Source of the DNA: Chloroflexota bacterium
Lineage (GTDB): Bacteria > Chloroflexota > Dehalococcoidia > DSTF01 > RBG-16-68-14
Direction: 5' to 3'
DNA length: 64,000 nt
Assembly (NCBI GenBank): GCA_022565155.1
Contig: JADFKB010000006.1
Coordinates: 1-64,000 of the forward strand
A program made the position numbers and the translations under genes. Position 1 is the first letter of the stretch; the number at the start of each line of letters is the position of its first letter. This document shows, one piece after another, positions 20,190-29,916 of the stretch. The notes under the pieces are model-generated. The model ran no database searches and had not been told where the DNA came from. It saw only the letters and a program-made list of their open reading frames with translations.

Positions 20190-21080
20190 ATGGAGCGACG
20201 CGTGTCTCACCACGACTTTCGGTACGAGAGCAAGTTCGCCACTATCGACGGCATGCGGATCCACTATGTGGAGGAGGGTGCGGGCCGGCCGGTGCTGTTT
20301 GTCCACGGCAATCCGACGTGGTCATACTTGTGGCGTAACATCATCCCCAAAGTGGCGGAGACTGAGCGGGCGCTCGCGATCGACCTGCTTGGCTTTGGAA
20401 AGTCCGACAAGCCGGTCGATGCCGACTACAGCTTCGACCAGCACTGCGCGATCGTCAGCGAGTTCATTCAGTCGATGGGCCTGAAGGACGTCGCGCTCGT
20501 GCTCCACGACTGGGGCGGGCTGATCGGGATGAACTATGCCATCGATCACGTGAAGAACGTGCGCAGGGTCGTCTTGCTGTCGACGTTCGTAGCGCCGGTC
20601 GCGCTGCCGTTCGCCTCCGTTCTCCGGCTGATCCGGGATTCTGCCCTTACGCCACTCTTCGTCCAGCGGCTGAACTTGTTCATGCCTCTCGTATTACGGT
20701 TGGGCGTCGCGAGACGCTCGAGCATGAGCGACGGCGTGCTAGAGCAGTATTACGCTCCGTTTCCTGACTACGCCTCTCGCCGTTCAGTCCGGCGATGGCC
20801 GGAGCAGATTCCGCTCGTCCCTTCGGACATCACCTACCAGGCGCTGGATCGTATCGGTCGAGCCTTGCCATCGTTCGATAGGCAGGTGCTCGTGCTGAAG
20901 GCGGACCGCGATCCGATCCTCACGATGAAGCGTGCAGAGTGGCTCGTGCAGACGCTGCCGCGGGGGCGTCTGGTAGTGATCGAACAGGCCGGCCACTTTG
21001 CCCAGGAGGACCAGCCGAACAAGGTCGCGACAGCCATCAGCGCATTCTTGCGCGAAGAGGGTCAAGGAGACAGCACATGA
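20190..21080 (+). CDS. alpha/beta hydrolase, haloalkane dehalogenase-like
   Basis: VLFVHGNPTWSYLWRNIIPKV, LVLHDWGGLIGMNYA, VIEQAGHFAQEDQP. Confidence 0.82.
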   Translation: MERRVSHHDFRYESKFATIDGMRIHYVEEGAGRPVLFVHGNPTWSYLWRNIIPKVAETERALAIDLLGFGKSDKPVDADYSFDQHCAIVSEFIQSMGLKDVALVLHDWGGLIGMNYAIDHVKNVRRVVLLSTFVAPVALPFASVLRLIRDSALTPLFVQRLNLFMPLVLRLGVARRSSMSDGVLEQYYAPFPDYASRRSVRRWPEQIPLVPSDITYQALDRIGRALPSFDRQVLVLKADRDPILTMKRAEWLVQTLPRGRLVVIEQAGHFAQEDQPNKVATAISAFLREEGQGDST

Positions 21081-21802
21081 GCACCATAACCCAGCATAGC
21101 GCTATCAGGCGATGGCTCATTCGCTTCAACGCGGGCGATAGCAGGCTGAAGCGGTTTACCCTCAAGCTCTCTTACTATGTCTTCATCGTGCTCCCGTACC
21201 CACTGCGGCGGGTCGCGGCCGCCGCGTTCATCCTCGCGACGTTGGGCGTGAAGAAGCTCGCTGGGGTCGAGCGCCAGAACGAGCTGACGCCGCTGGACGA
21301 GGTGGGGACGCTGTCGTTCTGGGGGGTGCCCGGCGTCGATACGGTCGCGGCTACGCTGACCATCGGCGGCGAGGTCGAGCGCGATGTTGAGCTGCGGATC
21401 GACGAACTCATCGCGATGCCGACCGTCGAGCGAACAGTTCGGATGGATTGCGTGGGCGGCTTTCGCAACAACACCGTGATGACCGGGGTCAGCGTCGCCC
21501 ACCTCTTCGATCTGGTTGGGGTACGCGATTCCGCCGTTCGGGCCGTCTTCTACTGTGCGGATGGCTACTACGAAAGCATGTCGATCTCTGAGCTAGTCGA
21601 GGGCGAGGCGTTCTTGGCCTACCTGGTGAACGGCGAGCGCGTCGACAAACTCGGCAACCCGCTGCGATTGGCCATCCCGGGTAAGTACGGCTACAAGTGG
21701 GCGAAGTGGATCCAGCGGATCGAGCTCGTCGACGATGAGCGCAAGGGCTATTGGGAGAGCCGGGGACTGCCGGACCGGGCGAACCTTGGGGATGTTTGGT
21801 AG
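21077..21802 (+). CDS. membrane-anchored molybdopterin-dependent oxidoreductase, sulfite oxidase/YedY-like
   Basis: GEVERDVELRIDELIAMPTVERTVRMDCVGGFRNNTVMTGVSVAHLFDLVGV...GKYGYKWAKWIQRIELVDDERKGYWE; overlaps upstream gene. Confidence 0.85.
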   Translation: MSTITQHSAIRRWLIRFNAGDSRLKRFTLKLSYYVFIVLPYPLRRVAAAAFILATLGVKKLAGVERQNELTPLDEVGTLSFWGVPGVDTVAATLTIGGEVERDVELRIDELIAMPTVERTVRMDCVGGFRNNTVMTGVSVAHLFDLVGVRDSAVRAVFYCADGYYESMSISELVEGEAFLAYLVNGERVDKLGNPLRLAIPGKYGYKWAKWIQRIELVDDERKGYWESRGLPDRANLGDVW

Positions 21803-21940
21803 GGCCGTAAAGGAAGGGGGCACCCGTTTGTCCCTTCTCCTATTCCAACCCCATGGCTAATGACAATGGCCGCCATTCTGGCGGCCACCTGTCTGTGTCA
21901 GACCTCGACCATCTGCTTGCTGATCTCTTTCCTGGCATTT

Positions 21941-22196
21941 GATGGTTCCGCCGCCTACGTTCAGTTTGGGGCGTGGACGGAGATTGGCGCGGGAGTCCGC
22001 TCCGAAGCTTCTTCGACGATGTTAAAGGTGCCTGCCAGGAACCCGACTCCGAGGATGATGAGCAAGTGATGGTAGGTTGCTTCCGGCATATAACCAGCTA
22101 CCAATAGAAGAAGCAGGCCTGTCCCGAGCCAGAAAGCGTCCTTGTCACGAAAGCAGGCCACGACCGTCACGAGATAGAGAGCCAGTGACAGAAGAT
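21941..22196. repeat. 256-bp direct repeat, copy 2
   Basis: See 19725-19980; this copy contains the 3' end of the intact membrane-protein gene. Confidence 0.9.
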
Positions 22197-22995
22197 ACAC
22201 CGGGGACGGCAGGAAGAAGCTCATGCCTGTCGTCCAGAGGGCGAGGATCGATGTGGTGGAGGACGGGGTCATGGTGCTAAGCCCTACGACGGCCACGAAC
22301 CCAACCACTAGCGCAATTCCGACACGCCCGGCAAGCCGCCAGCGTGGTCTTCCCCACGCCCAGAAGACAGCCGCGCCCGCGAGCACGACCAGCACCTCTC
22401 CCCACCGAAGTACGTCGATGCCCAATGGCGGCAACGCGGCGTAGTCGAGCAGCCGATACGCAATGTGAGACAGGGAGTAGTACTGATAGCAGAGATATGC
22501 TCCAACAACGAGGGCGACAGCCACGCGCGGACTGGTTCTGACGTCCTTCCTGGCCATCAGCGTGACGCCGAGCATCAGGACTGCCAGCGTGGCGGCTAAC
22601 CCAAACGCCCCGTCCCAGGCGGCCCCTCCTGTGACCAGGCTCATCGCGAGGCTGATCATCAGTGCTCCTGAGATCGCGGCGAGAACGAAGCGAGCGACAC
22701 GGTCTCGTACCTGCGTCGTCATTACGAGGAGCAGCAGCACGGTCAGCACGATCGCCAGGATCGATGCGGAGTTGAACGCGAACGAACCGACGAACGATGC
22801 AGCCTGTAGACCGTCGCCGGCTAGCTCGCTGCGAGGAACGTGCACGCCTATCCGTGTCGTCAGGCGAAGGAGAACGATCTCCAGCAGCGCAGCTACGACC
22901 AGACCGAGAACGACCTGTCGCAAGAGAGTCTCGCTGACCGACAGCCGAGGGAGCTGCCACTTGTAGGACATACGCGAGACCGTTGGGCTAAGCAT
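21961..22995 (-). CDS. polytopic membrane protein in the NXR-like operon, unknown function
   Basis: about 344 aa, many hydrophobic helices (LLRQVVLGLVVAALLEIVLL...); start ATG at 22995 chosen over the 23304 extension. Confidence 0.75.
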   Translation of the reverse strand: MLSPTVSRMSYKWQLPRLSVSETLLRQVVLGLVVAALLEIVLLRLTTRIGVHVPRSELAGDGLQAASFVGSFAFNSASILAIVLTVLLLLVMTTQVRDRVARFVLAAISGALMISLAMSLVTGGAAWDGAFGLAATLAVLMLGVTLMARKDVRTSPRVAVALVVGAYLCYQYYSLSHIAYRLLDYAALPPLGIDVLRWGEVLVVLAGAAVFWAWGRPRWRLAGRVGIALVVGFVAVVGLSTMTPSSTTSILALWTTGMSFFLPSPVYLLSLALYLVTVVACFRDKDAFWLGTGLLLLLVAGYMPEATYHHLLIILGVGFLAGTFNIVEEASERTPAPISVHAPN

Positions 22996-23006
22996 CTTCC
23001 GCTGCC

Positions 23007-24002
23007 TCAGGCCGTCTGGCGCCGCGTGTATAGAAGGTAGCTTCCTGCGGCGGCCAGACCGACGATTACGACGAGACCTACGACTACGAAGAGCCCTACT
23101 GCCTCGCCTGACAGACCACCGCCGCCACCTGTTGCGATCTCCGGCGAGATCTCCAGAGTCATGAACTGGGACACGGATTTGATGCCGTCCCGTTCGGCCC
23201 TGGCTCCATCCCAAACGGCGAACGCTACGTTCGTGCTGTCTCCCTCGCTGAACTGCGCGTACTCGCCGGCGACCTCTAAGTCGCGCGAGAAGACGACTCG
23301 CCACTTCCCGTCATCCCAACTCCCCATTCCATTCACCATCTGGTCTTCGGCCGCCCTAAGGGTGCCGAAGCTCCCGGCTAGCAGGTTGTCGGCCGCGCTC
23401 GTGCGGTCTGCCCGCGCGACAATATTGCCGGAAGCGCTTGCCGGATAGAACTCAGCTTCGTCTTCGAATGGGTACAGGTCCACGTCCACGTTCGGGTACA
23501 CGTCCTGCACGTCGAGAACGGAGGCGCCCGTTCCGGTCTGCCAGGACGCTTTCCACTGCCAGATGTTGACCGGCGCCTCCGGGTTGCCCATGCAGAACGC
23601 CGGTACGCTCTCGCCATGTTCGACCGGGAACTGAACGGCGGCCGCATCGGTGAAGTCATTCTGACGGCCGGTTGATGCGTCCTCCGACTCATCGTTCCAC
23701 TCCAAGCGGATGTAGAGTTTCCCGTCATGGTGTAGCGCGCGTGCGGTGACGGTCCCCTGGTCCCCGCCTTTGGGCGCCACGACATTCTGCCCACTCAGAG
23801 GCACCTGTATTGGCGCGCCTTTGTCCCAGACGTCGGCTGACGGGTCATCGAGCGGTATTGCGTTTTCGCTGCGCTTGGCGACGAGCGTGATCGTCTGCGA
23901 GGATGCCAGCCGCAGGTCGAGCAGGGTCAGTACCGCGGCACCGACGAGCACGAGCGCGAGAATGCCGGTCGAGAGTCTCCTAGAGCTGGATAAGGTTCCC
24001 AT
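23007..24002 (-). CDS. EbdC/NxrC-like heme b-binding subunit, N- and C-terminal TM anchors
   Basis: Begins MGTLSSSRRLSTGILALVLVGAAVLTLL; body ...GTVTARALHHDGKLYIRLEWNDESEDAST...DAAAVQFPV...WKASWQTG...DDGKWRVVFSRDLE; C-terminal TM helix. Confidence 0.8.
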   Translation of the reverse strand: MGTLSSSRRLSTGILALVLVGAAVLTLLDLRLASSQTITLVAKRSENAIPLDDPSADVWDKGAPIQVPLSGQNVVAPKGGDQGTVTARALHHDGKLYIRLEWNDESEDASTGRQNDFTDAAAVQFPVEHGESVPAFCMGNPEAPVNIWQWKASWQTGTGASVLDVQDVYPNVDVDLYPFEDEAEFYPASASGNIVARADRTSAADNLLAGSFGTLRAAEDQMVNGMGSWDDGKWRVVFSRDLEVAGEYAQFSEGDSTNVAFAVWDGARAERDGIKSVSQFMTLEISPEIATGGGGGLSGEAVGLFVVVGLVVIVGLAAAGSYLLYTRRQTA

Positions 24003-24759
24003 TGCCGTCTCCTGACTGCACGAGCGGACACTCAGCCGTCGAACAACCCTCTTCGCTGACGTTCGTTCGCCAATCCGTATTGACCTCGAGGACTTCTGGC
24101 TGCGCACGAAGATAGGCGATCTCATCAGCGAGGAAGGCATCGAGCAGCGCGGCAGTAGCCGCGAACAATCCTTCCGGGGCTCTACCGGCCAGTTGCTGGG
24201 CGAACTGGCGACCCCAACGTCCAAGATGGTCTTGGACAAACTTCCGTTGCACCACGCGGCACAATCGGGCCTTCGCGGAGCCGTGATGGAGCTGGGCGAC
24301 CGCCTCTTTAGACGTGAGCAGGTGCATGAACTCCAACTCGACGGTGATGTGATCCGGGCGCTCACGCTCGGCGAGCTCCATGCCGAAGGCGCGGAAGAAC
24401 CCGGCGATGTCACTCAACTGGGCCGTCTCTTCGAAAATCTCCCGAGCCGTGTAGACTGTCTCGCACGGCGGGCAGTCCAGCGACAGCAGGTGGCTGAAGA
24501 TGCGCCCATGTTCGCTCTGCAGTGCGTCAGGGGAGGAGTTTTGCAGCTCCTTGGCGAAGGCGGCGAGTGGTTCCGAGAACGTCTCGTCCAGAATCTCGGC
24601 GGCGGCCTGGGCCTGGGGCAGGTCTTCCTCGCGTAACGCCGCAATGACGTTCGCGCTGGGGTACATGGTGGCCTGGCAGAGCAGCCGGTAGGCGGCGCTG
24701 CGCGCGAAATGACGCGCCGCCGCTTGCTCCTTTCTGGTTTCGATCATCTGTACTGTCAT
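23980..24759 (-). CDS. TorD/DmsD/NarJ-family molybdoenzyme chaperone
   Basis: AAYRLLCQATMYP...LSDIAGFFRAFGMELAERERPDHITVELEFMHLLTSKEAVA...FVQDHLGRWGRQF. Confidence 0.85.
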   Translation of the reverse strand: MTVQMIETRKEQAAARHFARSAAYRLLCQATMYPSANVIAALREEDLPQAQAAAEILDETFSEPLAAFAKELQNSSPDALQSEHGRIFSHLLSLDCPPCETVYTAREIFEETAQLSDIAGFFRAFGMELAERERPDHITVELEFMHLLTSKEAVAQLHHGSAKARLCRVVQRKFVQDHLGRWGRQFAQQLAGRAPEGLFAATAALLDAFLADEIAYLRAQPEVLEVNTDWRTNVSEEGCSTAECPLVQSGDGNGNLIQL

Positions 24760-24774
24760 GTGTCGTCCTCCGAC

Positions 24775-26040
24775 CTAAATGGAGTTCTGGAACTGACCAG
24801 CGAAGTCTCCATTTCGAATGTGGAACGGCTCTTCGACGGAGATGCGCGCCGCTTCGTTGCCAGATCCATCGAATCCGATGATCGTGTCGTTGAAGAGCTG
24901 CACTCTGCGGCCGTTGATCTCCGTATCGAGGATCTCCTCGCCTTCCTCGATCTCGTATCGGAAGATGATCTTCTGCGTCGCGCGGAAGAGTTGAAGCACT
25001 GCCTGCAGCTCTCGTGATGGGTTGGTGTAACGCTCGATCGCGGCGTCGACGCCCGGGCCGAAGAGCTGACGCAGGTACTGACGCGGCACCCATCGCGGCG
25101 GGATGTAGTACACGTTCGGCTCGGTACCAAACTGCGGATAGAGCGGAAGCGCCACCTGCTCCTTCCGCACCAGGAAGTACAGCGGGTTGGTCGGCGCCTC
25201 GGCCCAATGGCCGTCCTCGATGTCCACCAGCCCTTGGAGCCGGATCTTGCCGACGCACGTCGCGACGCAGCGCGGCTCCATCGGGATGCCGTTCGTTAGT
25301 GGGTCCGTCCCCTCGACTCGCGGGTAGCAGCCAATGCACTTCTCGCTGACCTGCTGGTTCGGCCTGTACATCGACTTCTTGTAGGGGCACTGTTCAACGC
25401 ACTTCCGATACCCACGACAGCGTTCCTGGTCGATGAGGACGATGCCGTCTTCCGGCCGCTTGTAGATCGCGCTCCTCGGGCAAGCCGACACACAGCCCGG
25501 ATAGGTGCAGTGATTGCAGATGCGCTGCAGGTAGAAGAACCACGTGTTGTGCTCCGGAAGCTGTGCGCCCTCCGGATGGTACTCGCCTGGCACCCCCGGC
25601 TTGCCCTTCGCGGTGTCTTCGTAAAGGTTCGGAGATGTCCATTCCTCATCGGTCGGGATATAGCCGATAGCGTTGTCTTTGCCCTCCTTCTTGGCGGCCT
25701 CGAAGATCGTCATCCCCTTGAACTCGCCGTACGGCGCATCATCGCTCTGCGACGATGTGTCCCACGTCTGGCCGCCGGGGTTGGCGTCGTTCAGCATCTG
25801 GAGGAGCTTGATATCCCAATGGTGCGGGTAGCCGCCGTACGGCTTGGTCTCCACGTTGTTCCACCACATGTACTCCTGTCCGCGGCTGAACGTCCAGGTG
25901 GACTTGCAGGCGAAGGTGCAGGTCTGGCAGGCGATGCAGCGGTTAGTGTTGAAGACAGCGACGAACTGCCGGTTCGGATGGACCTCCGGGAAGCGGTACT
26001 CCATCTCCCGCCCTAGCTGCCAGTTGTGAACCTTAGCCAT
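24775..26040 (-). CDS. NxrB/NarH-like iron-sulfur beta subunit
   Basis: [148 protein letters not shown]. Confidence 0.9.
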   Translation of the reverse strand: MAKVHNWQLGREMEYRFPEVHPNRQFVAVFNTNRCIACQTCTFACKSTWTFSRGQEYMWWNNVETKPYGGYPHHWDIKLLQMLNDANPGGQTWDTSSQSDDAPYGEFKGMTIFEAAKKEGKDNAIGYIPTDEEWTSPNLYEDTAKGKPGVPGEYHPEGAQLPEHNTWFFYLQRICNHCTYPGCVSACPRSAIYKRPEDGIVLIDQERCRGYRKCVEQCPYKKSMYRPNQQVSEKCIGCYPRVEGTDPLTNGIPMEPRCVATCVGKIRLQGLVDIEDGHWAEAPTNPLYFLVRKEQVALPLYPQFGTEPNVYYIPPRWVPRQYLRQLFGPGVDAAIERYTNPSRELQAVLQLFRATQKIIFRYEIEEGEEILDTEINGRRVQLFNDTIIGFDGSGNEAARISVEEPFHIRNGDFAGQFQNSI

Positions 26041-26066
26041 CGTTACGACCTCCAGCCTTCCGGGAG

Positions 26067-29000
26067 CTAGCTTCCACGCGTCTGAATGAAGCCACCGGCC
26101 AAGTACTTGTTCATGTCATCGTCCTCTGCCGCCGGGGTCTTGCCGCTCAGAGCCGGCTTCCAGATGCCTTTCCCACCGAGCCCGCCCGCCTCAGCCTTCG
26201 TTACACGCACCAACGTCTCCTTCGGAACGGTGTTGATCGCGTGGTTGTCCGCCTCGCCGCCGAAGATGAAGGCAGTGGCCACCTTGGCCTTGTGGAACAG
26301 GGTGTCCGTCTGGTGCATCGGCATCGCCCAGTCACGTGTGAGGCTCTGCTGGGAACCGTAGCGCAGGTTGGACTGGTAACCTGTGCCCTCGGATAACGCT
26401 CGACCATCAGGACGCGTCTCATGCGCCAGTACGGATCTCTCGGTGGCCATCATCGGAGAGTGCTTCATCATGATGATGTTGTACGGGTAAGAAGGGTTGT
26501 ATCTGGCGCGCAGCATAAGCCGCGCGACCTTGTAGAAAGGATCGTCCGGTGTCCAGTTCAAATAGGGTCGGTCAGCGGGGTTGGCGTCGATGTAGACGTA
26601 GTCACCGTCCTCGATGCCAAGGTCCTTCGCGGCCTGGGGATTGATGTGGACCTGGTGCTCGCCCACCCCCGGCATCCGCGTGTCCCGCCGATACGGGTCC
26701 GCGAAGTTGGAGTCCCAGATCTGGTGCCAGTCGACCATGCCCCACTGAGAGTGCACGCGGTGTCGGGTTTTGGGTGTCAGGCAGTAGAAGCTGAAGCCGT
26801 TTTCCCAGAGCGGGTTCGTCGTCTTCTTGACCTCCGCCCAGGACATCTTGTTGTTCGCGATCGTTCGCAGGTCCGCATCGAGCACTTCGCTCTGGAGCAT
26901 CTCAGGCGTAATCCCGTAGTTTTCCGGGCGGATGTACGGGTTGGTGCTGACGATGACGTTCGGAAGATAAGGCGTGGCTTCTGGCCCTTCACGATGGACG
27001 ATCAAGTTCTCTCCATACTCGATGGCCTCCGGGATGTCGCAGTATGAGTTGAGTCTGCCAGTGTCCGTGAAGAAGGGAACGTTGTCCTCCATCTGCTCGT
27101 AAAACGGGACGCGCGGGTACGTGCGGAACATCATCAAGGCGGCACCCGGCTCTCCGTACTTGCCAGCCATGATGTCATCGACCTTGTAGCCGGTGGTGGT
27201 CGTTGACGCGTCCAACAGCCGCTGCAGGTAGACCTCCGGCCGTCCCTCCAGGGCGAACTTCCAGTAGTCCCTGATGCGCTGGTCGTCCAGCAACTCTGCG
27301 AGCTTGGCCGCCATGTTGGCGATGATCGTGATGTCATCTTCCGTGTCGTAGAGCGGCTTGATCCCTTCCTTGCCCCAGATCTGGAGGAAGGGATTCGAGC
27401 AGGAGGCCGTCACCTCGAGCTGTTGGAACTCCATCCAGGAGTTTGCCGGGAGGATGAGGTCGGAGTACTCGCCAGTGGCCGTCATCTCGATGTCCTGATT
27501 GATGATCAGGTCGACCTTGGGATTGACGTTCTTGATGATGCCATAGGCCCACTTTGCGTTGTTGATGATGTTCACGTTGTTGAACCACATCACCTTGGTG
27601 GGCGTCGGCATGTGGGTCTGGCCGGTGAAGTTCTTGCGACCATGGGTGGGTGTCTCCACGATCAGCGCCTGGTCGCCGTGGTCCCAGTAGGCCGGCTCCT
27701 CATCCTTGGCGTGGCCCTTCACCACGATGTCCGAACCCGACGCGTTCGGGTCCAGGTTCGGCCGGAGCGGGTCTTCAGCGACCCAGCCCTTGAAGCCCGG
27801 CCCCGTCCACGGAGAAGCCTGGAAGAGCGCGGCCTTGTAGTTCCCTGCCCACTGGTGGCAGCCGGCCCCCTTTTGGCCGATGTTGCCTGTCAGGATCAAC
27901 GGCAGGTAGGTCGCGCGGTTGTGCAGTGTGGCGTGGAACCAGTGTTGAATTCCCTCGCCGACGTGAATCGCGACAGGCTTGATCGTGGCGATGTCCTTAG
28001 CGAGCCGCTCGATGAGGTCTTTGGGGGCGCCGCAGATCTCATGCACCGTATCAAGGTCGTAGTCCTGCAGGTTGATCTTGTACATCTCCCAGACGGTCAT
28101 CACCGCGACCTCGCTGCCGTCCGCGAGCGTGATCGTGTCCTTGTACTCCAACGTCGGGTCGATGCCCTTCTGCACCATGCGATCGCCCAGGTCGTCGCGC
28201 GTTATCGCCTTGAGGCTGTTGCTGTTCTGGTCGAACACCACGAAGTCGCCGAGCTGCTCGTGCTGCTCCTGCGTCAGGCCCTGGAGCGCGAAGCTGGGAC
28301 CGTCCTGAGATAGGCTCGACCGATAGTTCGGGAAGACTTCGCCGGCCCGCAGGCGCTTCAGGTTGTCCGTCCGCACGAGGAGCGGGAAGTCGGAGAACTT
28401 CTTGACATAATCCTCATCGTGCCAGCCGTTGTCCATGATGATCTTGGAAACGCCCAGGAAAATGGCGGTGTCGGAGATGCCCGGCCGGACGGAGAGCCAG
28501 TAGTCGGCCTTTGTCGCCTGGGGGCTGTACTCCGGCGAGATGATCACGATCTTCCCGCCGCGCTCCATGGTGTTGTAGAAGAAGTGCGTGTCGGGCATCT
28601 TGTTCTCGATCATGTTGACGCCGGCATGGATGTGGAGCTTGGTGTAGATCATGTCGTTGAAGTCGCAGTCGGACGTCTGCAGCCCGTGCACAAACGGCTG
28701 GCCGGGCGCCTGGTCGCCGTGCCAGGTGTAGTTCGACCAGTTGCGACCGCCCAGCGCGTCGTCGACATCGATGCCGCGGATGTGGCTGTCGAGGAAAGCC
28801 AGCGTATTGGAAAATCGGTACATGCCGTACTTGCCGATTACGCCTAGCAGGCCCATGCCGCCACGCAGCTTGATCGTGCGTGTGCCGGCGCCATGCATCT
28901 CCTCGATCATTTCCGGCTGGTAGCCTTCGGCCGCTAGCCGGCGCGCGCCCTCTTCGCCACTGTAGGCCCTGGCGATGGCGATCATGCCTCGGGCGGCGTA

Positions 29001-29543
29001 GTCATGCGCATCGTCCCAAGAGAGTCGTACGAAGATGTCGTGACCCCGGTCGGTGAACAGATACTTGTCGCGGTTTTCGGCGGTCAGCTCCGGGAAGCCG
29101 TCGTCCGCCCACTGCTTCCATCCCTGGCGAATCATCGGGTGCTGGAGGCGATACGGTCCGTAGACCCGCCGGTGCATGGAGAGGCCTTTCGGACAGCCGC
29201 GGGGGTTCCAGTGCTCAGTTGCCTTGTTGCCGAAGAGGTCCTTGATGTTGCCGCTGTCGTAGTTCTGCTCAATTCGCGTCACGACGCCGTTTCGCGTGAA
29301 TGCTCGCAGCCGGCACGCGTGGGTGTCGTTGGGCGAGCAAACGAACGTGAAGCTGTCGTCATAGGCGTACTGGTCGCGATACACGCGTTCCCAGTCGCGA
29401 TTCGGATAGTTCTCCAGCGGGTTGCCGATGGCGACGGGCTGGAAACGGCGCAGGGCCAACACGGTGGGGCTGGTAAGAGCCACTCCCGTCGCGGCGGCGG
29501 CGCCGGCGAGCTTCAAGAACGCGCGTCGGCTGACTGGCCTCAT
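26067..29543 (-). CDS. TAT-exported type II DMSO-reductase-family catalytic subunit, NxrA/NarG-like
   Basis: 1158 aa from MRPVSRRAFLKLAGAAAATG (twin Arg); Fe-S motif CSPNDTHAC...RGCPKG; NYTWHGDQAPGQPFVHGLQTSDCDFNDMIYTKLHIHAGVNMIENKMPDTHFF; C-terminal FIFGGEADNHAINTVPKETLVRVTKAEAGG. Confidence 0.9.
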   Translation of the reverse strand: MRPVSRRAFLKLAGAAAATGVALTSPTVLALRRFQPVAIGNPLENYPNRDWERVYRDQYAYDDSFTFVCSPNDTHACRLRAFTRNGVVTRIEQNYDSGNIKDLFGNKATEHWNPRGCPKGLSMHRRVYGPYRLQHPMIRQGWKQWADDGFPELTAENRDKYLFTDRGHDIFVRLSWDDAHDYAARGMIAIARAYSGEEGARRLAAEGYQPEMIEEMHGAGTRTIKLRGGMGLLGVIGKYGMYRFSNTLAFLDSHIRGIDVDDALGGRNWSNYTWHGDQAPGQPFVHGLQTSDCDFNDMIYTKLHIHAGVNMIENKMPDTHFFYNTMERGGKIVIISPEYSPQATKADYWLSVRPGISDTAIFLGVSKIIMDNGWHDEDYVKKFSDFPLLVRTDNLKRLRAGEVFPNYRSSLSQDGPSFALQGLTQEQHEQLGDFVVFDQNSNSLKAITRDDLGDRMVQKGIDPTLEYKDTITLADGSEVAVMTVWEMYKINLQDYDLDTVHEICGAPKDLIERLAKDIATIKPVAIHVGEGIQHWFHATLHNRATYLPLILTGNIGQKGAGCHQWAGNYKAALFQASPWTGPGFKGWVAEDPLRPNLDPNASGSDIVVKGHAKDEEPAYWDHGDQALIVETPTHGRKNFTGQTHMPTPTKVMWFNNVNIINNAKWAYGIIKNVNPKVDLIINQDIEMTATGEYSDLILPANSWMEFQQLEVTASCSNPFLQIWGKEGIKPLYDTEDDITIIANMAAKLAELLDDQRIRDYWKFALEGRPEVYLQRLLDASTTTTGYKVDDIMAGKYGEPGAALMMFRTYPRVPFYEQMEDNVPFFTDTGRLNSYCDIPEAIEYGENLIVHREGPEATPYLPNVIVSTNPYIRPENYGITPEMLQSEVLDADLRTIANNKMSWAEVKKTTNPLWENGFSFYCLTPKTRHRVHSQWGMVDWHQIWDSNFADPYRRDTRMPGVGEHQVHINPQAAKDLGIEDGDYVYIDANPADRPYLNWTPDDPFYKVARLMLRARYNPSYPYNIIMMKHSPMMATERSVLAHETRPDGRALSEGTGYQSNLRYGSQQSLTRDWAMPMHQTDTLFHKAKVATAFIFGGEADNHAINTVPKETLVRVTKAEAGGLGGKGIWKPALSGKTPAAEDDDMNKYLAGGFIQTRGS

Positions 29544-29866
29544 AACGAATCCTTCACCTTCCTGGCGAGCTCCCCACGCACCCGATCGACAGAGTCGACC
29601 AAGCCTCGAACGTAGGACTCGCCCCTTTGCTGCAAGATGTTGTGGGTCAGTTTGAATGCCGGATTGTGGAAGAGGCGTAGGATGTTCTCTCCCGTCCATC
29701 CTATGCGCATGTACTCTTCAACGATTGAGCACGCCATCTCATCGAGAGCCTCCTCGTCGGGCTCTTGCTCGAAGCTGACGCCAACAAGCTCCATTGGGTC
29801 TTCAGGTTCGAAGGTCTTCTTGTTGACTCTCGGTTCTCTACCTTGTCCCATCGTGAGCGCTCCCAT
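29540..29866 (-). CDS. small uncharacterised protein translationally coupled to NxrA-like subunit
   Basis: 108 aa; ELVGVSFEQEPDEEALDEMACSIVEEYMRIGWTGENILRLFHNPAFKLTHNILQQRGESYVRGLVDSV; stop overlaps the alpha-subunit ATG. Confidence 0.75.
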   Translation of the reverse strand: MGALTMGQGREPRVNKKTFEPEDPMELVGVSFEQEPDEEALDEMACSIVEEYMRIGWTGENILRLFHNPAFKLTHNILQQRGESYVRGLVDSVDRVRGELARKVKDSL

Positions 29867-29916
29867 CTGTGCGTCATTTCACTATCCCAGAGGTGTGCGC
29901 AGGATGGGGAGAGCCA

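Noticed and set aside
24003-24413. N-terminal extension of the 468-aa ORF 23007..24413
   Set aside because: The extension is Arg/Ser-rich low-complexity antisense of the chaperone gene; ATG at 24002 gives a proper TM leader.
27423-28313. 296-aa plus-strand ORF opposite the NxrA-like gene
   Set aside because: Val/Asp/His/Arg-rich shadow ORF with no recognisable motif on the opposite strand of a strongly conserved gene.
29544-29699. N-terminal extension of the 1210-aa ORF 26067..29699
   Set aside because: The twin-Arg leader MRPVSRRAFLKLAG starting at 29543 is the credible start; upstream part overlaps the small coupled gene.
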